DNA of 64,000 nt, from positions 3,968,001-4,032,000 of the forward strand of contig OX335650.1 of the NCBI GenBank assembly GCA_946894095.1, in the 5' to 3' direction. Positions within the stretch are counted from its first letter, which is position 1. The number at the start of each line of letters is the position of its first letter. Below the pieces are notes generated by a model, which ran no database searches, had not been told where the DNA came from, and was given only the letters and a program-made list of their open reading frames with translations. The DNA comes from Incurvaria masculella (Eukaryota; Arthropoda; Insecta; Lepidoptera; Incurvariidae). Both the position numbers and the translations under genes were made by a program. Positions 46,181 to 58,681 of this stretch are shown here, piece after piece.

Positions 46181-49100
46181 GACTCGAAAGATAGGCTGCA
46201 CAGGTAGAACACGCGCATGCATTTTAACTTTTTTAGTTCAATGATTTTAACGCAATTGGCGATGCTAATGTAAATCTTAATAAGGGATCCCTTGCCGTGG
46301 CCAAGCCACCGAGCACTGAATCCGTGGTTTTAGAATATTTCATCACTAAGCAGTTAAGGGAAAGTACCTGCCAGCAGACTTTTCGTTCTTATTGAAGCTG
46401 AAAGAGTGAGGTTATCCGTCAGAGAACGACAGTGATCGACATAGCCCACACTCTCCGTCTGCGGCAGGACCGATAGGCGATAGAGAAGACGAGCTCTGGA
46501 GTGGTTACCACCACGTAAGGGTAGTGTAGGACGCCCAGCTCTCCCGCAGTGCGATTACGTAGCGCGGCATGAGGTGTAGGTGCCGCACCTACCCCAAATT
46601 GACAGCAAACTGACGGCTTTTGAGTACAAAATATGTCAGTTTTGGGGTACTAACCGCACCTACACCTAATTTGGCGCTTCGTAATCGCAATACTGTTGCC
46701 GGTGCTTCTATTTCGCAATCGCAATAGCTGTCAGATGCAACCAACCTCCCCCGTTTCGTGCTTCGTAATCGCACTGCCGGTCAATGCTGTTGGCTTTGTC
46801 AACGATAGGTAGGTAGTAGCATGAGGAGGGGAGTGATAGAGCGGATAGATACGCATTGGAGGAGGCCCACGATCAGCAGTGAACGGCTAAAATGGGGGAT
46901 CATCACAAGCGTACCTGAATATATTTGGAAGATTTGGTAGAAATTGCAAGAAGATAAGGTGCCACAAACAATGCTGTCGCCGGCGCACCCCGATTTTCGC
47001 CACAGATAGGCAGATAGCGTGCTTTTACATTAGTCGTTATCGGCCATTCGCGCAATCATTGCAACTGCCATCGTTTGGCATTCATGTATAACATGGCCAA
47101 ATGTGACGAGGAGGGATTCTGAGGTTTTAAAGAATCGCCTTTTAACTAAACTAAACGAAATTTTAAACTAAAGAAACGGCGGAAATCACAGCTTTTACTT
47201 TCGAGAATAGAATATTAGATATTATGACTTCTAGCGGTTGTCTAATGTGGACCTCGTTTCGCCAATGTTTTAAGAAAATAGGACGCTTGAGAGATACCTA
47301 CTATCGTAATAAGGGGTTGCCTCATGATGTTTTCCTGTGCAATTGTGATATGTTATTTTATATGTTTCGTACTTCCTCGGTCGTAATCTGTGCATTTGAT
47401 TTCATTTGTTTCACAAATGTAACGTGTGTTTTTTTACCGAAATCCTATCAACGTACACATGCACAAGCTCTCCAACATGCGGTCAAAATTTGATGATCCA
47501 CTTGACACTAATATCTCTTTGCTATTTTAAGAAGGGTTCGGTGACGTGTTGTATGCATTGGACGTTTTAGTACTTTAGTTTTAGGATAGTTTTGTCACTC
47601 TCCTGCCAATAAACGATTTTATGCACGGAATTTTACCGAGTCCTTCCTCCGTTGCTGTGTGAAATAAGGGCACATCAACAAACACACTTTTAGCACGTAA
47701 AAGGGAGGGATGGGAGAGGATGCCCATATTTTTCTGTTTTTCACTGTCTAATGTCTGTTTTTAAACTTTTTAGTTTATTTTTTAAACTAGAGTTCTTATC
47801 TTAAAGTAAAAAGTAAAGGGCCGTCGTGAAAAGTCATGCATTGTATCTTTACTACCTACGTATATTCTTAAAATATGCATAAACGGAATACTATCACAAA
47901 AGCACATTTTAAAAAGGTACACTTGGTACCTACTCAGAGCTCTGTACCCAGCATGTGTAGAAGGGAATGTGTTTCAAGGAAGTGCGTAGCAAATCGCTCC
48001 ATTCAGCGTCGTGGTCGCAGGACCAGTGGTGGAATTCTCTGAGTAGGAGGGGGGACCATATATTTCTTATAAATATTTTTTATTATAAATATTTCATTGA
48101 AATAAAATAAATTAAGTAATTAAAATTTGGAGTGACGAACTAAGCTATTAACTGGACATGGATGACTTTTTATGTTTTACCAAACAAAATTTACATTGAA
48201 ACAACATTAGTATCATTTTAATACAAATTGTCTAAAGATTTTAGCTGGGTGAGAACTAAAACAACTTGGCGAGAGAGAGGGAGATATTATTTTGTAGTCA
48301 TCGAGTAAGGAAGGAAGGGAGTAGCAGTTGAAACTCAACTCAATAGCGGCTGCGTAGCCACAGTTGGAGCGCCGGCCGCTTACGAATAAGTGACGTGTGA
48401 CAACGAATGTTCGTTGCACTGAATGGCGTCCTATACAGTTCTTACGTATCGTCGGAACTCGAGAACATCAGGAGTGAGCGAATTCGACAACGAACTGAAT
48501 CGCCAGCGTATCCGCCAGTGAAAACGTAGCTACGCTGTCTCTATTTGGGTGAGTTTCGTTCCCCACTCCCGCCCTTCATTAATAAAGAAGAAAGAAAGAA
48601 AATTAATCAATTCAAGAAATGATTATAAAGAAAACAGCCACACGCTAGAGCGAGAAATTCCACAAGTCATTCTCACAGTTAGCAGGCTGGGTAAAAAAAG
48701 CAAATTTCGGTCATAAGAGCAGTGTTATAAGAGGCACAAGAAAAAAGGCACAAAGCGCCGGATTTGAGGACGGTGCTGATATCTTCCGCATCAGAACCCA
48801 CGAGCAAGATCTTGGCTCAACCTGCTGTGTCACCTTATGTGTCACTTATTTATATTGCAACGATTGTATATGCGAAGACTTAAAATTGTATGTACACATT
48901 CACACGATAAATATTGTACCAGAAATGTATTTAAGCATCAACAGGAAACACATAAAACGAACAATTACTCGATATTTGTAGTAAAAAAAAATAAGTCTCG
49001 CTCCTCTTTTCCCACCCCAGTTCCGCCGCTGACTGCAGTTGGCCCCCGCACGGCCCTCGCCAGCCTGCTCCGCGACACTTGTCACATCCTGCCCCGCCGG

Positions 49101-49640
49101 GGCATCCTTTTTGCTTTCGAGCCGCCGCCATTCGTAGAAAGTGCACTGACACTGGCCGCCATGCAAAGTCACATGTGTCATAAGGTTATGCGCGCGCTCG
49201 TCACGCGCGCTCTGTCACTTCATAAAATAGTGCGATGCTGTTCGGTGAATGAAAGTAGCAGAGCTCCCAGTCAAAGTGCTATATGGTTCTCCTATCGTTG
49301 AGATTGGCGAAGCATACACGATTGCCATGAGAAGGAAAGGACTGAATGTAGAGTTTGCAGGGTAGAGTCTTAGATGAAAAAGGAATGGATAGGGGACTAA
49401 ACAAATTTTACGGTCCGTCAAAAGTAAGCTCAGTCAGCCCTTTTTCATCTAAGGTAGAGTCAGGCGCTGGGCGGTTTGCACAAATTCACGCTTTGTTTGC
49501 TTAGATGAAGAAGATTTCTTTTTCATCTAAGTTTGTTAGGCGTTCAAGCTCAAGTATCAAGATTTCTGGATGATCCATAAAATAAAATAAATGTTTATTC
49601 GTAGGATGGCAGTTTCTATAGTTGTTTTAGATTAGTGATG
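46181..49640. other. Upstream intergenic, no gene recognised
   Basis: Mixed sequence. 46570-46800 holds repeated CTTCGTAATCGCA and GCACCTACnCC words, a degraded dispersed repeat. 48440-48500 and 51510-51560 share an AACATCAGGAGTGAG(C/G)GAATTCG-like segment. 48980-49210 is a GC-rich patch. None of the open frames has a recognisable domain. Confidence 0.4.
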
Positions 49641-49880
49641 TAGTCCAACACACCACATGGGAACAAGGTGCCATGCCAAGATTTTCCTTAGATTGCACGG
49701 TTGCATTTTTTTCTCGAGAACGACATTCAATGCGATAGTACTAACACAGTAGTAGTAGTAGTAGACAGTATTACGTGGTGTCCGGCCCACGGCCATCCTC
49801 AACAGTCGAACGGTGACCCATGTAGAACCTGACCACGCCAAGTGTTACTTAACCTCTAACACGATACTGGGCTACCGATG
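49641..49880 (-). mobile_element. SINE with 5S-like head, minus orientation, body deleted
   Basis: The 3' part (CACATGGGAACAAGGTGCCA) is joined across an AGT microsatellite (about 49748-49763) to a 5S-like head whose minus strand reads GAGGTTAAGTAACACTTGG and ACATGGGTCACCGTTCGAC, matching the head at 59281. Confidence 0.75.
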
Positions 49881-49939
49881 TTGTGCATGTTTTATGGTTA
49901 CGACATTATCAGCATTGCTTCTAATGTAGAGATTTGTTT

Positions 49940-50110
49940 ATGAAAACCACGGCATATGGCATACGCAAGGCCCTCATATAAGAGGTGACCGACACGGTGT
50001 CCATGGGCTTTTGAACTAACACGGGGGCTACGAAAACTATGCTGGCTAACCACCATGTTTGACCCCAGGCTTTGGAGGAAATAACTCTTTCGGGATAGTG
50101 TCACAAAGTT
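49940..50110 (-). repeat. Dispersed repeat fragment
   Basis: Related to 12310-12560 (GGCATATGGCATACGC, GGGCTTTTGAAC, GGGGGCTACGAAAAC, CCCAGGCTTTGGAGGAAATA). Unnamed and non-coding. Confidence 0.45.
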
Positions 50111-50916
50111 TACATAACCTCTGAATAAGGAATCTATAGATGACGCTCTTAAACAATCAAATTACTCGGTTATCCTATAGAATTTACCTAGTATAAGTCA
50201 ATACCCAAGCATGTTTAATACAACAAGAAATTCCTGGTTGGTTTAATAATACGCGTGTAAAGAACGTTACGAAACATGTTTTTCCCTGCCAAGTATCGTT
50301 CGACAAAACTATAAACTATACTAAAGACTGTAAAGACATGATTCAGGTTAAAAAGCTGATGGACTGCGTTCGATCGACGCCGCAAAACAGTACGGTGTGG
50401 AAACGGCGCGAGAAAAACACGAATATTCAATTCATAGCACGTTTAATAAAATATGATCGTACCGAGAATCGGGCGCGCAGCACACGGGTGCACCGGAATG
50501 CAGACGGGCCACCGCCGAGCGTGCTTCGCTGGATGGTCTCCGCGAAACTTGGTAGGAGTGAGGGAGAGGAAATAACCAAGCCTACGGGGTATCCTGTCGG
50601 GAGTATACACTTCTCACCAGACCAGTCTTATCCATATGAGCTTGCGCGGCGACCGCAAACTCTTGCAAAGCGGCAGCGTAGCCTGACCGTATCGCCGGGC
50701 AGGAGGTGAATGTTTGCGCTAATTAATTTACATACGGAATACACACGTCTGAATCCTCATAAAATCGTTAAAAAACTTCTTAACCAATTCTGGTGCATTT
50801 ACGGAAGTGGTTACGTAATTTTGTTGCTAGCGCTGAATTCGGAAACACGTGGTTTTCTTTATTTCAAGCCACCCATTCCGTGTACCGCTGCGGTCGGTTA
50901 CCAGTACCCGAAGTCT
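50111..50916. other. Upstream intergenic, no gene recognised
   Basis: Contains a 123-codon plus-strand frame (50338-50709) with an Arg-rich composition, no domain and no splice support. Otherwise unique-looking sequence. Confidence 0.35.
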
Positions 50917-51226
50917 CAGTTGTCACCTAAATTGGCGTTTACGGCAAACCGATCGACTGGCGTTTTCAAATGTATGGAGAAATTGAAGAGCGCGCGCAGT
51001 GGGCGTTAATCGAACTAACATTTGCGAGTCCGAGCTTTATTTGACAGTAAATACGTCGACGTTGCCGTTTACGTCGACTCCGCGTTTTCATACAAATCGG
51101 AAGTCCGAGTTTGACTTTGACAGCTTGAAGAAGTAAAACCACAGAATATCTAGTAGAAACTTGTATGGAGTTTGACGTTTTTACGGAACTTCGAAGTTAC
51201 GTAAACGCCAATTTAGGTGAGAACTG
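50917..51226. mobile_element. Inverted-repeat MITE (AGTTCTCACCTAAATTGGCG family), copy 2
   Basis: The ends CAGTTGTCACCTAAATTGGC and GCCAATTTAGGTGAGAACTG are inverted. The interior is the reverse complement of the copy at 30290 (TCATACAAATCGGAAGTCCG; TGAAGAAGTAAAACCACAGA). About 40 bp longer. Confidence 0.82.
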
Positions 51227-51911
51227 AAACTACCGGCTCAGAATTCTTCGGCAATATTAAAGTTAATTCCTCTCCTGTGATCATTCTTCATTCATCAACT
51301 CGGAGTTCCCAAAATTAGTCAGTTCGCATACGAATCCGGGATACGTAAAATTAAATGTTCGTTACACTATAAGGGCCCTTTTCTCCTACTGCTGATTAGC
51401 TTATTGATTACATAATCAGCACTTTAATACATAACATAAGTGTCGATTAAAATAAATCAGCACTCGATGAAAATCAGGCTAAATAACGTTTGTGCAGTTT
51501 TACGCGAGGTATTACGTGTCGTAGAAACTCGTGAACGTCAGGAGTGAGGGAATTCGTAAACGGATGCTGCTATATGGACAAGTTTCAATCGCCGCTCCCG
51601 TCCTTTCTTATTCTATGGCCAACGCTCATTGCAGTCACATTCCATGCCACGAGCACCGCAAAAGTGCCGCTAGTGAGCCTATGTGATGTATCTCACTTCG
51701 TTTGTATCGAAATCAGCAAGTATAAAGAAATGTTGAAGCTTTGCGTTTACTGAAGATGACGTCATACATTTAGAGAAAATGCTAGATTTCTGAAGCGATA
51801 GTTTTGTATGAAATTGCAAAGTTATCATCAGGCGGGGGTGAATTTCTTCCATGTCCTGCAGTGACGGGACCCTTGGCTTGTGAACACGCTCATTCACCCT
51901 TTGCCGGTTTT

Positions 51912-52010
51912 TTTATGTGACTGGATATGAATGGACCACTGTCATGGTATCAGCCCAACTCACCACATGGGAGCTATGTGCTATGCCAGGACCTTCATAA
52001 AATTGTAGGC
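51912..52010 (-). mobile_element. SINE 3' fragment, minus orientation
   Basis: GTGACTGGATATGAATGG, CAGCCCAACTCACCACATGG and GCTATGCCAGGACCTTCAT in family order. Confidence 0.7.
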
Positions 52011-52457
52011 AACATACATTTTGAAAAATGTTTTAATTTGCTTCTCTTTAAATATATTTAAAATTTTAAATAATACCTATCAATGCACCAGCATCCTATG
52101 TTCTTTGGATTCGTTTTTCGGAAATCTTCTATTTAGGTGTTTTTTGCACGGCTATCTATTTACATAAAATAATTTCCCTGACCTACGCGCCGGTGCAACG
52201 TTCTATTGTTCTGTCTGTGTCCGAAGTTAAACTACCTGATGCCGTTTGAATGCTGCTGCGTTTCATAACCTCATGCAATTTACCGCTTGTTCGCATACAT
52301 AATAATGTATCCGCACTCTTCTAATGCTGAATGTGTTCGATTCAGTTGGTGGGAGTTCCATTACACTAGTTGCTGTTTTACTATTTCCACAGAGAATACG
52401 CTCGCTTGGCGTATGTCCGTAAATCGGCTTTTGTGAGGACTTCCCATAAAGCGAACA

Positions 52458-52701
52458 GGGGGGCCATTCAGGTAAGAGTGAGTTCGAGTTCGGGAGTGAG
52501 TTAACCTAAAAATATCTGGGAAATAAATTATTATTTAATTAACGGAACAGTTATTTATACTTCCAGCGTATTTACGGGACGGACCAGATTTTTACCTAAC
52601 TGTAATGATGTTCAAGAAGTGTGGAAACATTAAATATTAAAAAAAGTGAGTTGATATTTAGTGACGAATTCGAACTCACTCTTACCCTGAATGGACCCCC
52701 T
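52458..52701. mobile_element. Inverted-repeat MITE (CAGGGGGTCCATTCAGG family), copy 1
   Basis: The ends GGGCCATTCAGGTAAGAGTG and CACTCTTACCCTGAATGGAC are inverted for about 30 bp, continuing AGTTCGA. The second copy, at 57536, is in the opposite orientation. SINE body words (CGACTACATTGAACTGAATG) start immediately at its right edge, so it may have inserted into a SINE. Confidence 0.85.
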
Positions 52702-53359
52702 GTTAGACCACGACTACATTGAACTGAATGGAAAACGCGAGAAAACTTTTGTTTGTTGCTTCGCCTTATAAAATGACATCCAAATCTGTGGTGAATTCAA
52801 TTCAATTAGCAACAACGTCTAGCCTAGCGCCTAAGAAGTAGCTAGGTCTCCCACAGTTTTACTTGGGCAATATTCTATGAATAATTTATTCCTAGTAAAA
52901 ATGCACTTTTATATCGAAGATAGGAATTTTCTGTTCGCAAATTGATTCGAATTCAGAAAGGAGATGTCCTACTGGAGTTCCAGTGACTTCTCTGGTGTAA
53001 CAGAAATGTTATCGATAGTGTTTGAAACCATCGATAATTATTTTAAATGATTTTAATTTTAAAATATTTCAACTTTTACGATAACTCTGGCGTGCATAAT
53101 TCGATCAAAACAGTCGTTGAACAATTAGTTCCATATCAGAAAATGTAGAAACATCTATTATCTGATATTTCATTTCAATTTCATCAATCAATTTACGATC
53201 ATAGAAATGTTCTTCATTTCTTAATAAATATTTTCAGATCTTTTTTAATTAGGTACATTGTGACATTATATTTATTTTTGTAAATCCATTGTTATAATTT
53301 AGTTCCCTTTTAATAGTAATGTCTTCAGTAAATTTATCACTATGACTTTAGATGCATGT

Positions 53360-53720
53360 GCTGACGTTTGCGAAGTCGGTTATTTTTTTTGTTAAATTTT
53401 TTTTATTTGTTTATTTTTAGTGAATCTGAAGTACACTTACTAATTTGTACACGTCTTTTCCAATAAAAAAAGAATCACCGAAATCGGTTGGCGTTATATT
53501 GAGTTATTCGTCCATTTGTCGCGTACAAATTTAAGACTTATATGATTTTCTCATGGATATCATTGTCAGAACTTAACCAAATTGGGAAGCACTAGCTATC
53601 ATTTAAAAAAATAATCATCAAAATCGGTTCACCCAGGCAAAAGTTATGAGGTAACAAACATAAAAAAAAACATACAGACGAATTGATAACCTCCTCCTTT
53701 TTTGAAGTCGGTTAAAAATA
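53360..53720 (+). repeat. AAGTCGGTT-type dispersed repeat
   Basis: Flanked by GAAGTCGGTTATTTTT and TTTGAAGTCGGTTAAAAATA, with an AAAATCGGTTCACCCAGGCA segment near the 3' end and an ACATACAGACGAATTGATAA word. Repeats with these words are common in moth and butterfly genomes (recalled knowledge). A shorter relative is at 38170-38250. Confidence 0.55.
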
Positions 53721-53790
53721 GACAAAAGAAGACGAGAAGAGAACTTACTTATTCTGTGCCAGAGACTCGGTATAGTGGTCGGTGCTGCAA

Positions 53791-54000
53791 ATCGTAGATT
53801 CCGCCCGATTACAAACGGCCGTAAATAAGTTTACAAAATGCTGAAACCCTCGCCTAACCTAGCCTAACTTAGCCTAACCTAGTCTAACCTAACCTAACCA
53901 ACCTAACTTGGTAGAATCTATATTTTGGTTTCGGCATTTTGTAAACGTACGGCCGTTTGTAAACTGACGCGGCCGTTTGTAATGGGGTGGGTTCTACGAT
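53791..54000. mobile_element. Inverted-repeat element with degenerate CCTAA core
   Basis: The arms 53791-53848 and 53927-54000 are inverted (ATCGTAGA outer ends, ATTACAAACGGCCG, GTTTACAAAATGC-GAAACC). The right arm has an extra GTAAAC-ACGGCCGTTTG unit. The loop (53852-53910) is a CCTAA-type array with G/T variants. Unrelated in its arms to the MITE at 17045. Confidence 0.75.
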
Positions 54001-54342
54001 ATGCCTGCGACACATGTAGGTACGTATTGCATGGCGGTGTTTCCAGTGCAGCCAACGGAATCCATGCCGGCCCCTCCGCTGCCGCCCGGCGCAAGCGCAG
54101 CGGCCCCGCTGCACGCGACACCTTCTCGTTACGAGATACTCCAGAGCGTTTTTACTGCAGATTGGATGCAGCGTGCATTCACCGTCACACCCGTTGCACC
54201 TCGGTCGCCGAGGGCCGCTCGATGCTGAACTATGCCGGGGGACCGTTAGCTACCTATATTACCCACCTTACCATCTACCTAACGCGGGAACGTTACTACG
54301 GGGAGTTCTCGCCGAGTAGTGAAGGTTTTTAACGTTGGAAAA

Positions 54343-54637
54343 AAACCGGCCAAGTGCGAGTCGGACTCGCACACGAAGGGTTCCGTACCATCAACACCAA
54401 AAAATCATGTTTTTTGTATGGGGCCCCCCTTTATTTATTAATATTTTTTTATTTTATCTATTTGTTGTTATAGCGGCAAAATTAATACACACTCTGTGAA
54501 AATTTCAGCTGCCTACCTATTACGGTTCATGAGATACAGCCCTGGGACAGACGGACAGACGGACGGACGGACGGTCGAACAGCGGAGGCTAAGTAATAGG
54601 GTTCCGTTTTCAGCCTTTGGGTACGGAACCCTAAAAA
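54343..54637 (-). repeat. GGGTTCCGTA-family dispersed repeat, full length
   Basis: From AAACCGGCCAAGTGCGAGTC through GGGTTCCGTACCAT, the linker, TTACGGTTCATGAGATACAG, the GGACGGACGGACGG run and GGTACGGAACCCTAAAAA. The best complete copy in the window. Confidence 0.88.
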
Positions 54638-55376
54638 GGAAAAGACGTCCTACAAAAATATTTATGGATTTCATTTATTTATTTATTCAACTTCTGTTAG
54701 TCTTTCAACTGCGCAACAGCTAGGGATTGTTACCATGGACACAGGAATCATCCAGACCATGTTGAGCCAGCCAGGCTCCGAGAAGTCCATACAATTGTAT
54801 ATTTTTGTAAACAGTTTACTAAGTAGAAGGACATAGTCAATTAAGATAGACCCAACGGAGCTGACATTGTCACTATGTGTACCCAAGATCCAAAAAAATA
54901 ATAGATTAAAAAAAAAACTTCTGGTAGTCAAACTACGCTAAGTCAGGTCACAATTTCGTTGAGCCGCGGATTCGACGAACTCAGTGAAGAAGAAGAACCC
55001 GCAAAGAAACTTCACTGGTCTAAAAGTAAAAAAAAATTGTTTGTCCACATTAATGATATAAATAACTAAATTTTTTGGTAGAACTATCTAAGGTAAAGAA
55101 CTAGGAGGAATCTTGGAGGATCTTTTATATTGCAAAAGTTACAAGTTTGATAACTTACGGCTTTTAAAACATTTTAACAACCGCAGTAATCTAAAAACCA
55201 TCCAAGTTCCACACGAAGTCAAAGTCAAAGTATTTATTTCACGCAAAAAATTGCAACAAACATAATTTGTATAGAAACATCACACTTACACAAGCAATAA
55301 AAATACAGAAATACAGAAGAAAAAAATACATGCGTCCATTAAAAAAAACAGTCAAATTCATCAATAAAACCGTAAA

Positions 55377-55625
55377 ACCGAAGGGCTCCGTACCATCGTA
55401 CAAGATTTAACCAAAACTATCACATTTTTTTATAAATTTGTATACTTTCATTTTTTTTATACACATTTGTTGTTATGGCGGCAAAATAAAAACACACTCT
55501 GTGAAATTTTCCTACCGATTAGGGTTCATGATATGGAGCCCTGTGACAGACGGATGGACGGACGGACGGCGGAGGCTAAATAATAGGGTTCCGTTCGCTC
55601 TCTTTGGGTACGGAACCCTAAAAAG
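55377..55625 (-). repeat. GGGTTCCGTA-family dispersed repeat, partial
   Basis: Lacks the GAGTCGGACTCGCAC end but keeps GGGCTCCGTACCATCGTACA, the GGACGGACGGACGGCGGAGG run and GGGTACGGAACCCTAAAAA. Confidence 0.8.
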
Positions 55626-56317
55626 TGTTATAAAGTTAAACGGTTTGATACAACAGTTACATAAAACAATGGTACATTACGACATCATTCTTCATCTTTT
55701 TCTTGAACCGAACTTGTATACTTTTAAGTATTTTCATATGCTTACATGATATGATATATATGAACATACAGTTTTCCTTCAATACAATATTTTTCCGACG
55801 AACATGATTCCAAACATACATTTTACTGCATTGTACATGTTTTATGTTTGCGCTTTGTGTTTGCTGTATGTGTGTGTGTTTCACTATTGAACCCCTTTAG
55901 CTCTGCGGTAGTCACTGGTCCCTGTCGAACAGGTTCATGAACGCGGAATTCCTTTGTAAACTGTCATCTCTTGGCAGCTGTTCCGTAAGGGATTGCTGTG
56001 CATTGCCAAACCAGAACTGACTGTCACCGTTGCATGGCCACTAGTATTATTCTGTGGCATGGATACCGATTCGGACAGAAAGACGTCACACGCACCTTTT
56101 CAAAATGCGTCGTAGCCCATTCGATTCACATATTTGTTCGTTAGAACCATTGAATGGTTAAAACTAACATCATTAATTTATCCTTGTATTCAATTAAAAA
56201 AATACCAAATTGTTTATTTATCCTTGTCCGTTCTATACTCACTGCCGTAGCCATTGTGATAAAATAAATGGTTTATTATAACACCTTTTCAAATATTTCG
56301 AAGTTGAAAAATTGTAC
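55626..56317. other. Upstream intergenic, no feature recognised
   Basis: AT-rich; no repeat family or coding signal I can support. Confidence 0.4.
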
Positions 56318-56552
56318 ATGTAAAATGGTAGGTCCCCCTCCACTACTAGGGCGGTAGGTATCATAGCATTTGTTTGAAAGATCGCAGAAACAGCAATGAA
56401 AAATTGTCCATGTTTTCCATACTACATACATCCATGCAGTTAAATGTAGCCTTGCTTATAAAGGGAAGATCCTGGCATGGCACATAATTCCTTCGGGAAT
56501 ACGGTGTGTTGGGATAAGACTGCAGGTATTAGTCGTCCTTGTCGAGTTACAT
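56318..56552 (+). mobile_element. SINE body, plus orientation
   Basis: TGGTAGGTCCCCCTCC to TTGTCGAGTTACATC with the family words GCAATGAAAAATTGTCC, AAAGGGAAGATCCTGGCATG and TAATTCCTTCGGGAATACGG. Head missing. Small insertions relative to other copies. Confidence 0.75.
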
Positions 56553-57535
56553 CAAATCTAAAAGTTCAATTTTACAGAAATAAGATCGGTTACGAAATGA
56601 TAAGTTGGCTCTGAAGAAGCCGAGGAACCATTTATTTCTGTTCTAATTATGTCCCATGATCAATTTCATGTCTACCGAATAGTTCAACAACAAATAATTG
56701 TTAAACTGCACGTGGGTCATGCTATCCTATAGGTATTCTGTAGTAAGTCCTACGATAGGACTCAGATAATCGTGTTTTAAAAAGGTAACCGTTTAACAGC
56801 AATGTTCAGTATTATTGATTGTGACATGAAACTTGTCCGGCCAAATCCGGCCAAAAAGCAAATCCACACTTCTCTGCAAGCTGTCACTGAGCCGTATGCC
56901 TTGGCCAATGGACAAAGAATGGATTTCTTAAATTTTTTAATTCTCAGATTTCCCCTGATGGCAGGGCCTGTAGATGCCCTACAGCTTTACATGGCGTCCC
57001 ATCCATAAAGATGATGTGACCCACACCACACTTAAATCACAGCGTGGAATTAACCATCCATTTCCAGTTCCATTACAAAATTTAATCATTGTTTATATTT
57101 AAGGGTGGGGTGTCCCTTCGTGTAACGAGAAAATACTACAACTGGTGTAACAGTAAGTTAACGGGTAATCTAACTGGGTAGCAGTACTGTATGGTCTATG
57201 TTTAGCCGAAGTTTGACCAGTTGTCAGTCAAAATGATCGTTCAGCATGCCAGGACCAGCCGACACAATTAGCTCTGCGTCTTTCCGCTGCAAAAATGGGC
57301 CCGAGCAGGTTAATCCGGATCGTAACTAGACGGTGTGAATGAGAGACGACGCTAGGCATAGCCTAGGAGCGGCCGTTAACTTAATCACATTACACGATAT
57401 AATATAAGCGACGCATAGAGATTATAACCATAACAACCTGTTGGTCTCTTGTTTCGAAGACCAAGAGAGCGGTGATTCAAAAGTAGGCCCCTTCACCTTT
57501 ATGGTTCGAAATCAATGTAAAACTGTGGGAGACCT

Positions 57536-57780
57536 GGGGGTCCATTCAGGGCAAGAGTGAGTTCGAATTCGTCACTAAATATCAACTCACTTTTTTAAAT
57601 AGTCAATGTTTCCACACTTCTTGAACATCATTACAGTTGGGTCAAAATCTAGTCTGTCACGTAAATACGTTGGAAGTATAAATAAAGGTTCCGTTATTTT
57701 AATAATAATATATTTCCCAGCTATTTTTAGGTTAACTCACTCCCGAACTCGAACTCATTCTTGCTCTGAATGAGTTCGCC
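57536..57780. mobile_element. Inverted-repeat MITE (CAGGGGGTCCATTCAGG family), copy 2
   Basis: Left end CTGGGGGTCCATTCAGGGCA; the interior is the reverse complement of 52458-52701 (CACTTCTTGAACATCATTAC, TATTTTTAGGTTAACTCACT). The right end is eroded after CTCTGAATG. Confidence 0.8.
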
Positions 57781-58309
57781 TGTACCTAATTGAAACTAAT
57801 TGTAAGGGCAATGTAACCATTACTAGTATTTGCTAGTCTATGATTTACAATGGGGTAGTATAGTATACTATGTATGTGAGTATTCGAATAATATAATAAT
57901 TACTGTAATTGGACGTAATAACCAAAATCTGATTTTAAGTCTATACCTACTAAGAACTTTTGTTTTGCGTTTTGTTTGTTTAGCGCAACAGATAGATTGT
58001 TTTCTTCTCCCTGACAGCAGGAGTCCGTCCAAAGTGGGTTTAACAGCTAACTCCGAATATATGTTAATCGATGATAACCTTCCTGATAGGTTTTGATTTG
58101 TTTGCATAATCATAGACGTTTTTAACAATCTAAGGCTAAGATAAATGGTCGTAACTAAAACTAAAACTAACGAAAAGTAGTAGGTACTAACTTTTGGTTA
58201 GTTTCAGTTCCATTTCCAACTATTTATCCCAGCCCAAGTAGGTATCGCGCTCAAGGCTGTTCATCTTTTCCATCACGCGGAAATGAGTACCTTGGTCTGA
58301 GCCCTCTGT

Positions 58310-58570
58310 ACGTGTGTCCTTGACCACCCTTGACGCGGTAGCGCAACTAGCGCCACGCGCGCCCGCGGTCTAGTCACGGCCGAATTAGACTCGGCGGAGC
58401 GAGCGTCGTGCGTTGACCCGCGCAGTGAATGTTTACTTGTCCTTGAGCGGCGAGCGCGGGGCCCGCGGCGGCGTCGTCGGCGACGGCGGCGGTGACGTCA
58501 CCCTGGAGGTGCCGAATGGGGTTTCTTCGCTGAGGCCCGCCGCGCCGCCGTCGCCGTCGACGAGTCAGAA
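58310..58570. promoter_or_regulatory. GC-rich island with a perfect CRE palindrome
   Basis: CpG-dense block in an AT-rich region, with TGACGTCA at 58493-58500 inside GGTGACGTCACC, and CGGCGG/CGCCG runs on both sides. It resembles a promoter or enhancer, about 16 kb upstream of CycD. No coding exon is visible within it. It could be a distant CycD element or the promoter of an unseen transcript. Confidence 0.35.
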
Positions 58571-58681
58571 AGGTTAACTAGACTGTCTGCGTGCGGAATG
58601 CGTCGAAGGAAAGCTGTCTTCTGCGTATTCAATGCGACTTTTGAGATGCATTGTTCTGGAACATCCGTAAGACCAAGGCGG

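Noticed and set aside
48837..49301. 154-codon open frame on the plus strand
   Set aside because: It mixes AT-rich and GC-rich sequence, has no domain, and overlaps competing frames on the other strand.
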